From: Actinomycetes bacterium
Lineage (GTDB): Bacteria; Actinomycetota; Actinomycetes; Actinomycetales; Dermatophilaceae
Assembly: GCA_023389095.1 (NCBI GenBank)
Contig: JAEWFB010000563.1
Location: 1-7,773, forward strand
Direction of reading: 5' to 3'
DNA: 7,773 bases
Every line of letters begins with the position of its first letter. The stretch's first letter is position 1. The position numbers and the translations under genes are program-made. A model generated the notes under the pieces. It searched no databases. It saw nothing but the letters and a program-made list of their open reading frames with translations, and was not told the origin of the DNA. This document shows positions 1 through 6,123 of this stretch, piece after piece.

Positions 1-1
1 C

Positions 2-649
2 ACCCACCCCGAGGACGACCCGGAGGTCGAGAAGCACGGCAGCGCCGAGGACCGCATCGGCCCCGAGGCCGCCGCTCGCAAGGCCCGCCGGGCCGAGCGC
101 ACGCAGCCGGTGCGCCAGGACCGCGCCGCGGTCCGCCCCCGACCGGCCGAGCCGGCCGCGCACGTCGAGGCCCGATCGACGCGTGACGTCGTCGAGCCGA
201 GCGAGCCGCTCGAGCCGCTCGAGCCGGTCGGGCCGGTCGGACCGGTCGAGGCTCCGCAGGCGGTCGACGCGAACGAGTCCCCCGAGCCGGCGGCCACCCT
301 AGACGTAGAGGCCGCCACCCTGGGTGCCCTGGACGCCTTGGGCGCCCTTGCTCCCCAGGACGAGACGGCGAGCTCGGCCGACGCCGCGCCCCTCGACGCC
401 GCGCCCGCCGACGACGCCCGGCCGGTCCCTGCGGTGCGGCGCCCCGAGCTGCCGACCGAGAGGGCCGACGGGCGGGACGGGCCCGACGCCGCGGACGGCG
501 AGTCGGGCGAGCTCATCGAGGAGCGCGCGACGGGAAGCGCCCCGCGCCCTGCTCCCCCGCGCCGGCCGGCCCCGGCCCCGGCCCGCAAGTCCGGGCGTCC
601 GAGCGTCCCGAGCTGGGACGACATCATGTTCGGCCGCCGCGGCGACTGA
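2..649 (+). CDS. sepH: Septation protein SepH (DUF3071 family), C-terminal part, 5' end outside window
   Basis: This frame is open from the left edge to a TGA at 647-649 and gives the last 215 residues of a larger protein. The visible part is mostly a disordered linker rich in Ala, Pro, Glu, Asp and Arg. It includes a run of three-residue x-E/G-P units and ends in a basic patch followed by RPSVPSWDDIMFGRRGD. That tail matches what I recall of the conserved C-terminus of SepH, an actinobacterial protein that binds FtsZ through an N-terminal DUF3071/helix-turn-helix domain and promotes Z-ring assembly at the septum. The N-terminal domain lies outside the window, so the identification rests on the tail, the linker composition and the neighbourhood. 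A GTG at 110-112 could look like a start, but the frame and its charged linker continue upstream of it, so it is internal. The gene converges on tdk. Confidence 0.8.
   Translation, partial: THPEDDPEVEKHGSAEDRIGPEAAARKARRAERTQPVRQDRAAVRPRPAEPAAHVEARSTRDVVEPSEPLEPLEPVGPVGPVEAPQAVDANESPEPAATLDVEAATLGALDALGALAPQDETASSADAAPLDAAPADDARPVPAVRRPELPTERADGRDGPDAADGESGELIEERATGSAPRPAPPRRPAPAPARKSGRPSVPSWDDIMFGRRGD
191..250 (+). repeat. In-frame 9-bp coding repeats in the sepH linker
   Basis: Six consecutive three-codon units encode V-E-P, S-E-P, L-E-P, L-E-P, V-G-P and V-G-P, and a seventh begins V-E. At the DNA level the core is a 9-mer close to GAGCCGCTC/GAGCCGGTC. Because the period is a multiple of three, changes in copy number would lengthen or shorten the linker without a frameshift. 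The repeat lies in a region expected to be disordered. Confidence 0.75.
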
Positions 650-670
650 CGGCGACTGACGGCGACTGAC
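641..670 (+). repeat. Three tandem copies of decamer GGCGACTGAC at the sepH stop
   Basis: Three perfect head-to-tail copies lie at 641-650, 651-660 and 661-670, followed by a partial fourth (GGCGA at 671-675). The first copy encodes the last Gly-Asp of SepH and its stop. The period is ten, so the TGA in each copy (647, 657, 667) falls in a different reading frame and all three forward frames are closed within 23 bp. Confidence 0.9.
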
Positions 671-709
671 GGCGATCACACCGCCCCTCGCGCCGACGCG
701 TCAGTCGGC
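663..709. terminator. Possible hairpins between convergent sepH and tdk
   Basis: CGACTGACG at 663-671 is the exact reverse complement of CGTCAGTCG at 699-707, giving a 9-bp stem with a 27-nt loop. The two earlier decamer copies carry the same 9-mer and could pair with the same arm. A competing shorter hairpin is GCCGAC (692-697) with GTCGGC (704-709) and a 6-nt loop. Neither has a T-tract on either strand. GC-rich actinobacteria often have terminators without a U-run, so a bidirectional terminator is possible but unproven. Confidence 0.35.
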
Positions 710-1390
710 CTGCGTGATCGGCAGCGGCGGCAACGGGCACACGTCGAGGTCGAAGGGCAGCAGTTCGGGCGAGACCGCCGCGGCGCGGGCCGCGTGCGAG
801 GTCATCCGCCGCATGTAGTGGCGCCGGCACAGCACCTCGTACTCGACGACGCCGTCACCCGGCTTGGTGTCACCGACGACGACCTGCTCGCCCTCGACGA
901 CCATGACGCCGTCGAGGACGCGGGCGTTCGTCGTGGCGCGGCGGCCGCACCAGCACAGCGCCTCGACCTGGAGCACCTGGACGCGGTCGGCCAGCTCGAT
1001 GAGGCGCTTGCTGCCCGGGAACAGCTCGGTGCGGAAGTCGGCCGTGATGCCGAAGGCGAAGACGTCGATGTCCATCTCGTCGACGATGCGGGCCAGCTGC
1101 TCGACCTGCTCGCCGGTGTAGAACTGGGCCTCGTCGCAGATGAGGTAGTCGATGCGCTGTCCGGACGTGGCCCGGTCGACGACGGACTCCCAGAAGTCGA
1201 GGGTGTCCTCGACCTCGAGCGCGCCCGTCGACAGGCCGAGGCGCGAGGACAGGACGTTGGTGCCGGCACGGTCCATCTTGGTGTAGATGAGGCCGACGCG
1301 CCCGCGGGCGCCGTGGTTGTGGTCCATCTGGAGGGCGAGCGTCGACTTGCCGCAGTCCATGGTCCCGGAGAAGAAGACGAGCTCAGCCAC
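701..1390 (-). CDS. tdk: Thymidine kinase, class II (TK1-like)
   Basis: The 229-residue cytosolic enzyme phosphorylates thymidine with ATP to give dTMP in pyrimidine salvage. The N-terminus AELVFFSGTMDCGKST holds the P-loop (residues 9-17). ICDEAQF (84-90) carries the Walker B Asp86 and the expected catalytic base Glu87. ADFRTELFPGS (117-127) resembles the substrate-binding lasso segment. The zinc-site residues CWCG (146-149) and CRRH (188-191) match the E. coli-type arrangement. Length and motif order are normal for the family. The start is GTG at 1388-1390: it places VAELVFFSG at the family's usual N-terminus and there is no in-frame ATG nearby. A weak AGGGTGG sequence precedes it. It begins 11 bp after the phosphodiesterase stop, so it is probably the last gene of that operon. 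The long open frame upstream of the GTG is antisense-like sequence over the neighbouring gene. Confidence 0.95.
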   Translation of the reverse strand: MAELVFFSGTMDCGKSTLALQMDHNHGARGRVGLIYTKMDRAGTNVLSSRLGLSTGALEVEDTLDFWESVVDRATSGQRIDYLICDEAQFYTGEQVEQLARIVDEMDIDVFAFGITADFRTELFPGSKRLIELADRVQVLQVEALCWCGRRATTNARVLDGVMVVEGEQVVVGDTKPGDGVVEYEVLCRRHYMRRMTSHAARAAAVSPELLPFDLDVCPLPPLPITQAD

Positions 1391-1401
1391 GGGGCACCAC
1401 C

Positions 1402-2556
1402 CTAGGGCCCGAGGCGGGGTGGCACCACGACCACGGGCACTGCGAGTTCCGCCTCGCTCGTCGACCCGTGCAGGCCGAGCAGGCGCACGACCTCGGGACG
1501 CATGAGGCCGGAGTGGACGACGGCCAGGCCGTCGCCGGTGACCACCAGCAGGTCGCCGATGCGGGGGGCCACTCGCGCGCTCACGGCGCCGAACCAGCCC
1601 TCGTCGACGGCCTGTTCGCGGGTCAGCACGCGGGCCCGGCCGGCGAAGCGCTCGCCCCACGCCATCGCGACGTCGGCTAGCGCCCCGGCCTGCGTGTAGA
1701 GCTGGAGGTTGCGGGGCTCGCCGCCGAGGTGCCGCACCCCGCTCATGAGGGACGGCTCGTCGACGAGGTCGACGCGTGCCTCGAAGGGCACGTCGACCAT
1801 GCCGTGGTCGGCGGTGACGACGACGGAGGTGTCGGCCGGGACCCCGGCGACGAGGCGGCGCAGCGCGGCGTCGACCGCCTCGACCTCGTCGCCCCACTGC
1901 CAGGACTGGCAGCCGTGCACGTGCCCGACCTTGTCGACCTCGCCCCAGTAGAGGTACACGAGCGACCGGGGCGTGGCCCGGACCGCCGACAGCGCGGCGT
2001 CGACCCGGGCCTCGAGGGCATGGGCGGCGCGGAAGCCCCCGCCGCGCAGGGCGGCCGTGGTGAGGCCGGAGCCGTCGAAGTAGTGCGGGCCGACCATGGT
2101 GACGGCGAGCCCGGCGGCGGCTGCCTCCTCGAACACCGTCGGGTGCGGCTGCCAGGCGCGCGGGTCGGGCCCGTTCTCCCAGGACAGCTCGTTGAGGACG
2201 CGGTCGGTGTCGGGGTCGAGCACCTGCATGCCGACGAGACCGTGGCTGCCGGGAGGCAGCCCCGTGCCGAAGGAGCCCATCGAGGTGGCCGTCGTGGTGG
2301 GGAACCCGCAGGGGACCCGCTGCATCGAGCCGAACCGTGAGCGCAGGAACGGGGCGTGGCCGCTGCGCTGGCGCAGCAGGTCGTGGCCGAGGCCGTCGAC
2401 GAGGACGACGACCGTGCGGGCGGCCTCGGCCAGGCCGAGGACGTCGCGCCCGGCGTAGGCGGGTACGCCGAGGGCGGCGGCGACCGACGGCAGCACCGAC
2501 GCGAGCGTCGGGCCGGACCAGTCGAGCGACGACGCGGACGCGTCGAGGGTCGTCAC
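1402..2556 (-). CDS. Alkaline phosphatase superfamily protein (nucleotide pyrophosphatase/phosphodiesterase-like)
   Basis: The 384-residue protein has the metal and nucleophile motifs of the NPP/type I phosphodiesterase branch of the alkaline phosphatase fold. VVVLVDGLGHDLL gives the first metal Asp54. FPTTTATSMGSFGTG places the likely Thr nucleophile at 89. YWGEVDKVGH gives Asp208 and His212, VVTADHG gives Asp250 and His251, and GLHGSTSEAE gives His363. The two-zinc set therefore looks complete. Family enzymes cut phosphodiester or pyrophosphate bonds; the substrate here cannot be read from sequence. The N-terminus has no signal peptide or membrane segment, so a cytosolic location is inferred, unlike many secreted NPPs. 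The GTG start at 2554-2556 lies 2 bp beyond the DUF5998 stop and lacks a clear Shine-Dalgarno, which suggests translational coupling. Tdk follows 11 bp downstream. Confidence 0.88.
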   Translation of the reverse strand: MTTLDASASSLDWSGPTLASVLPSVAAALGVPAYAGRDVLGLAEAARTVVVLVDGLGHDLLRQRSGHAPFLRSRFGSMQRVPCGFPTTTATSMGSFGTGLPPGSHGLVGMQVLDPDTDRVLNELSWENGPDPRAWQPHPTVFEEAAAAGLAVTMVGPHYFDGSGLTTAALRGGGFRAAHALEARVDAALSAVRATPRSLVYLYWGEVDKVGHVHGCQSWQWGDEVEAVDAALRRLVAGVPADTSVVVTADHGMVDVPFEARVDLVDEPSLMSGVRHLGGEPRNLQLYTQAGALADVAMAWGERFAGRARVLTREQAVDEGWFGAVSARVAPRIGDLLVVTGDGLAVVHSGLMRPEVVRLLGLHGSTSEAELAVPVVVVPPRLGP

Positions 2557-2558
2557 CG

Positions 2559-3158
2559 TCAGAGGGCCGAGCCGCCGCCGATGCTCGCCGACAGGACGCG
2601 CGCGAACCGCATCGCCTTGCCGACGGCGGCCTCGCCGTCGGCGGCCGAGCTGATGCGCAGGGAGATGTCGTCGGAGGCGATGGTGCCCTCGAAACCGTGG
2701 TCGGCCGTGCACTCGGGGTCGCCGCACTGGGCGGGGATCATGTCGAGGCGGCTCACGGCGCCCCAGCCGAGGGTCAGGGTGAGGTCGCGTCCGTGGCTGC
2801 CCGCGCTGAACGTCTCGGGCTCGGACACGACGTGGGTGAGCATGACCCCGCGGACGGCGGCGAGGGGCACGGTCTCGGTGGTGGCGGTGGCCATGAGCTT
2901 GTCGTCGGGCTCGGCGTGGTCGTCGGCGTGGGCGATGACGAGGCGCTGCGGCGTGACGACGAGCACCGTGACGTGACGGCGGACCGTCTCGTGGTCGAAG
3001 GTCGTCTCCTGGTGCACGAGGTGGCTGACGACCTCGTCGTCGGCGATGGCCGACTCGACGACGTCGCACACGAGGTCCGGGTAGTAGCCCGCGCGGGTGA
3101 TGTCCGCGGTGAGGTCGTCGGGGAGGGCCCGGTGTGCGTCCTGGGTCGTGCGTCGCAT
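2559..3158 (-). CDS. DUF5998 family protein, function unknown
   Basis: This is a 199-residue soluble protein with no signal peptide or membrane segment. It resembles the actinobacterial DUF5998 family as I recall it: an N-terminal helix leading to AGYYPDLVCDVVESA (23-37), then HLVHQETTFDHETVRRHVTV (46-65), a hydrophobic strand VLVVTPQRLVIAHAD (65-79), and LTLGWGAVSRLD (128-139). Next comes CGDPECTADHGFEG (145-158), whose Cys145, Cys150 and His154 could bind a metal, though that is speculation. The C-terminal segment DDISLRIS leads into a final helix. The biochemical role is unknown. The ATG at 3156-3158 is preceded by AAGGA at a 7-nt spacing, which supports this start. It is the first gene of a tight group with the phosphodiesterase and tdk, and its stop lies 2 bp before the next start. 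Confidence 0.85.
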   Translation of the reverse strand: MRRTTQDAHRALPDDLTADITRAGYYPDLVCDVVESAIADDEVVSHLVHQETTFDHETVRRHVTVLVVTPQRLVIAHADDHAEPDDKLMATATTETVPLAAVRGVMLTHVVSEPETFSAGSHGRDLTLTLGWGAVSRLDMIPAQCGDPECTADHGFEGTIASDDISLRISSAADGEAAVGKAMRFARVLSASIGGGSAL

Positions 3159-3316
3159 GCCCCCATCCTTGCACCCGACCGGCCCGACGCCGCCCACGTC
3201 GACCTGTGGGTGTGGACGCCGGGCGCTCGTGGCGACGCGTCGTCCACAGGCCGGAGCCGGTCGGAGGGCTACGCCAGGGACAGGCCGGGGACGCGTCAGT
3301 GACGCGTCGAGGACGC
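3159..3316. other. 158-bp intergenic region with inverted TGTGGAC/GTCCACA and repeated GACGCGTC
   Basis: This gap separates the fusion gene stop from the DUF5998 start and probably holds a promoter for the downstream three-gene operon. I found no convincing -35/-10 pair. It contains CCTGTGG (3203-3209) with CCACAGG (3244-3250), and an overlapping alternative pair TGTGGAC (3211-3217) with GTCCACA (3242-3248). The palindrome GACGCGTC occurs at 3234, 3290 and 3301; the last two are 11 bp apart. Any of these could be operator or terminator structure, but none is proven. Confidence 0.5.
3166..3170 (-). promoter_or_regulatory. Ribosome binding site of the DUF5998 gene
   Basis: AAGGA on the minus strand lies 7 nt upstream of the ATG at 3158. 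It is the clearest Shine-Dalgarno in the minus-strand cluster and fixes the start of the first operon gene. Confidence 0.7.
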
Positions 3317-6076
3317 TCAGGTCATGCGGCGCCGGCCGGGGTCCTTGCGCACGAGGGCGTGCCGCACGACGACCTCGGCGCCGAGCACGTCGACGCCGCC
3401 GGTCCACGCGTTGACCGGGTTGAGCTCGACGGACGCGAGCTCCGGGTGGTCGTCGGCGAGGACGGACAGGCGCGCCACGAGGTCGGCGAGCGCCGCGCGG
3501 TGCACGGGGGCCGCGCCACGGTGGCCGCTCAGCAGGGGCGCCGCCTTGACGCCGTCGATGAGGTCGGTGACGTCGACGTCGGTGAGCGGCGGGATGCGGT
3601 GGGCGATGTCGCCGAGCAGCTCGGTGGGCGGCCCGGCGACGGAGAAGGAGACGACCGGCCCGAAGAGGGGGTCCTCGCTGGCGCGCACGACGCAGGAGAC
3701 CCCCGGCACGGCCATCCGCTGCACGACGAACCGGTCGGCACCGAGCGGGCCGAGCCGCCCGGTCAGCGACGCGTGCGCCTCGCGGACCGCCTCGGCGTCG
3801 ACGAGGTCGCCACGCACGCCGACGAGACCGGGCTGGTGGCGTACGACCGGCGAGGTGGACTTGAGGATGACGGGGTAGGTCAGCAGGTCGGCGGCGGCGA
3901 CGGCCGCGTCGGCGGTGGTGACCTCGACGGCGGGCCAGAGGCGGATGCCGTAGGAGCCGAGCAGGTCGCGCGATTCCTCGCGGGTCAGGGCACGGCCCTC
4001 CGGCGAGCCGACGAGCACCTCGTCGATGATGCGCTCGGCACGCAGGCGGTCGATGCCGATCGGGCTCACCTGGGTGCCGCGGTCGCGGGAGCGCCACTGG
4101 GCGTACCGCGTCACCGCGTTGAGGGCGCGGATGCCGTCCTCGGGCATCGAGTACACCGGTACGGAGCGGTGCTGCCCGTCCTGCTCGTACGACAGTAGGT
4201 CGCCGACCCCCCGCATGCCGAGGAACGTTGCCACGCAAGGCTTCTCGTGGCTGGCAACGATCGAGCGCACCGCTGTGAGGACCTCCTCGTCCTGGGTGAC
4301 GAGGGGCGGGATGAACGCGGCCACGACGCTGTCGACGTCGTCGTCGGCGAACGCGGCGTCGAGCGCGGCCGCGAACTCCTCCGCGGAGGCCTGCGGCAGC
4401 AGCGACACCGGTCCGTGGGTGACGCGCATCCCCCAGCTGAGGCACGCCGACGCGCTGAGCGCGCCGAGGGCGTCGGAGTTGCCGACGATGGCGACCCGCT
4501 CCCCCTTGGGCAGCGGCTGGTGCAGTGTCAGCTGCGCGACGTCGAAGAGCTGGTGGACGTTCTCGACGCGGATGACACCGGCCTGGCGCAGCAGGGCGTC
4601 GAAGGCCTGCGGCGGGGCGTGGGTGACGCGGGTGCGGTGCCCGGGCGGCGCCGCGTAGCTGGAGACGCCGGAGGACACGACGACGACCGGCTTGACCTGG
4701 GCCAGCTGCCGGGCGATGCGGGAGAACTTGCGGGGGTTGCCCATCGACTCGAGGTAGAGCCCCACGGTGTCGGTGGACTGGTCGTCGATCCAGTACTGCA
4801 TGAGGTCGTTGCCCGACACGTCGACGCGGTTGCCCGCCGAGGCGAACACCGAGATGCCGAGGCCACGACGCGCCGCCGAGGCCAGGACCGCGACGCCGAG
4901 CGCGCCGCTCTGGGCGAAGAGCCCGAGGCGCCCGCGGTCGGGGATGACCGGGGCCAGCGTCGCGTTGAGCCGCACCTCGGGGTCGTTGTTGACGAGCCCG
5001 AAGCTGTTGGGGCCGATGAGGCGCATGCCGGCCCGCCGTACGCGTCGGCGCAGCCGGTCCTGCAGGCGCGCGCCCTCCTCCCCCGCGTCGGCGAACCCGG
5101 AGGACATGACGAGCAGGGCGCGGACGCCGGCCTTGCCGCACTCCTTGACGACCTCTACGGCCTGCTCGGCCGGCACGACGACCACGGCCAGGTCGACCTG
5201 CTCGGGCACGTCGGCGATGCTCGGGTAGGCCCGCAGTCCCTGGATCGTGTCGGCGAGGCGGTGGATCGGGTAGATCTCGCCCGCGAAGCCGGCGGCGAGG
5301 ATGTTGCGCAGCACGAGCGCGCCGATCGACTCCTCGCGCCGGCTCGCGCCGATGATGGCCACGCGCTGCGGGAAGAGGATCGTGCTCATGCTGCGGGCCT
5401 CGGCACGGTGCTCGCGCGCCAGCTGCACGGCCTTGCTCTGCTCGGTGGGCAGGATGTCGAAGGACACCTCGACGACGCCGTCCTCGACGTGGTGGGACAC
5501 CTCGTAGCCGGCCTCGCGGAACACCTGGAGCATCTTGCGGTTCTGGGGCAGCACCTCCGCGGCGAAGCGGGTGATGCCCTGCTCCTGGGCGATGGCGGCG
5601 AGGTGCTCGAGCATCACCGACCCGATGCCCTTGCCCTGGTAGTGGTCGGAGATGTTGAAGGCCACCTCGGCGCTCGCCGCGTCGATGCGGTCGTAGCGGC
5701 CGATGCCGATGATCTCGTCGTCGAGGGTGGCCACGAGGGCGACGCGGTCGTGGTGGTCGACGTGGGTGAAGCGGTGCACGTCGCGATCGCTCAGGTGGCG
5801 CAGCGGGGCGAAGAAGCGCAGGTAGATCGACTCGTCGGACTGGCGGGCGTGGAAGGTGCGGATGCCGTCGGCGTCGGCGGGGGCGATGGGGCGCACGTGC
5901 GCGACCGTGCCGTCGCGCAGGACGACGTCGGCCTCCCACTCGACGGGCCCGGACGCGCGGTCGTCGCTCGCCCCGGATGGCGTCGCGCCGACGGCGGACG
6001 GCCCGGTGGGGGTCTGCACGGCCCCGGGCGCGCCGGTGCCGGCCTGCTGGTCCGCTCCCGAAACCATGGGGCCCAT
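3317..6076 (-). CDS. Bifunctional GNAT N-acetyltransferase / NDP-forming acyl-CoA synthetase-like protein (Pat-type)
   Basis: The 919-residue protein fuses two modules. Residues 1-47 are a low-complexity Gly/Ala/Pro/Asp tail. A GNAT domain spans about 50-210, with the acetyl-CoA-binding motif YQGKGIGS (146-153). The rest resembles acetate--CoA ligase (ADP-forming): a CoA-binding Rossmann part starting RVAIIGAS (238-245), IGPNSFGL (354-361), FAQSGALG (387-394), and an ATP-grasp-like part from about 675 with LKSTSPVVRHQPGLVGVR (738-755) and ELNPV (884-888). A GNAT-first order is that of the Streptomyces lividans protein acetyltransferase that inactivates an acyl-CoA synthetase by lysine acetylation; enteric Pat has the reverse order. 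A similar regulatory role is inferred here. The usual SHTGALAG phosphohistidine loop is degenerate (see finding). ATGs at 6076 and 6067 are both possible starts, and neither has a clear Shine-Dalgarno. The gene diverges from a nitroreductase gene. Confidence 0.9.
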   Translation of the reverse strand: MGPMVSGADQQAGTGAPGAVQTPTGPSAVGATPSGASDDRASGPVEWEADVVLRDGTVAHVRPIAPADADGIRTFHARQSDESIYLRFFAPLRHLSDRDVHRFTHVDHHDRVALVATLDDEIIGIGRYDRIDAASAEVAFNISDHYQGKGIGSVMLEHLAAIAQEQGITRFAAEVLPQNRKMLQVFREAGYEVSHHVEDGVVEVSFDILPTEQSKAVQLAREHRAEARSMSTILFPQRVAIIGASRREESIGALVLRNILAAGFAGEIYPIHRLADTIQGLRAYPSIADVPEQVDLAVVVVPAEQAVEVVKECGKAGVRALLVMSSGFADAGEEGARLQDRLRRRVRRAGMRLIGPNSFGLVNNDPEVRLNATLAPVIPDRGRLGLFAQSGALGVAVLASAARRGLGISVFASAGNRVDVSGNDLMQYWIDDQSTDTVGLYLESMGNPRKFSRIARQLAQVKPVVVVSSGVSSYAAPPGHRTRVTHAPPQAFDALLRQAGVIRVENVHQLFDVAQLTLHQPLPKGERVAIVGNSDALGALSASACLSWGMRVTHGPVSLLPQASAEEFAAALDAAFADDDVDSVVAAFIPPLVTQDEEVLTAVRSIVASHEKPCVATFLGMRGVGDLLSYEQDGQHRSVPVYSMPEDGIRALNAVTRYAQWRSRDRGTQVSPIGIDRLRAERIIDEVLVGSPEGRALTREESRDLLGSYGIRLWPAVEVTTADAAVAAADLLTYPVILKSTSPVVRHQPGLVGVRGDLVDAEAVREAHASLTGRLGPLGADRFVVQRMAVPGVSCVVRASEDPLFGPVVSFSVAGPPTELLGDIAHRIPPLTDVDVTDLIDGVKAAPLLSGHRGAAPVHRAALADLVARLSVLADDHPELASVELNPVNAWTGGVDVLGAEVVVRHALVRKDPGRRRMT

Positions 6077-6079
6077 GGT
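6063..6079. repeat. 17-bp palindrome over the start codons of the fusion gene
   Basis: ACCATGGG (6063-6070), one central G, and CCCATGGT (6072-6079) form perfect 8-bp inverted arms. Each arm contains one of the two in-frame minus-strand ATG codons. The element sits beside the 47-bp divergent gap, where a regulator could reach both genes. It may equally be a by-product of the sequence encoding Met-Gly-Pro-Met. Confidence 0.6.
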
Positions 6080-6111
6080 GTCACGTCGTGCCGAAGGCGC
6101 ACCCGTGATGC

Positions 6112-6115
6112 GAGG
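6112..6115 (+). promoter_or_regulatory. Likely ribosome binding site of the nitroreductase gene
   Basis: GAGG (within GCGAGG) lies 8 nt before the ATG at 6124 and supports that start over the out-of-frame GTG and ATG at 6105 and 6108. Nearly all of the 47-bp divergent gap is therefore left for two promoters, and no clear -10/-35 hexamers are visible. Confidence 0.5.
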
Positions 6116-6123
6116 CTGGCCAC

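Noticed and set aside
1391..1897. An upstream extension of the thymidine kinase frame
   Set aside because: The added residues are Arg/Pro-rich shadow sequence over the phosphodiesterase gene. The family's N-terminus begins exactly at the GTG at 1390.
3234..3308. GACGCGTC palindromes as a dedicated operator array
   Set aside because: The same 8-mer also occurs at 695, 2537 and 6307, inside or beside unrelated genes, so it may simply reflect GC-rich composition. It is noted only as part of the intergenic region.
3134..4198. Long plus-strand open frames opposite the fusion gene and the neighbouring minus-strand genes
   Set aside because: These are antisense shadows with no recognisable domain. 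Codon-position GC bias and protein homology support the minus-strand genes.
2559..5939. A minus-strand open frame of more than 1100 codons running from the fusion gene through DUF5998
   Set aside because: Only its last 199 codons match a protein family. The rest is Arg/Pro/Ala-rich out-of-frame reading of the fusion gene, typical of GC-rich DNA where stop codons are rare.
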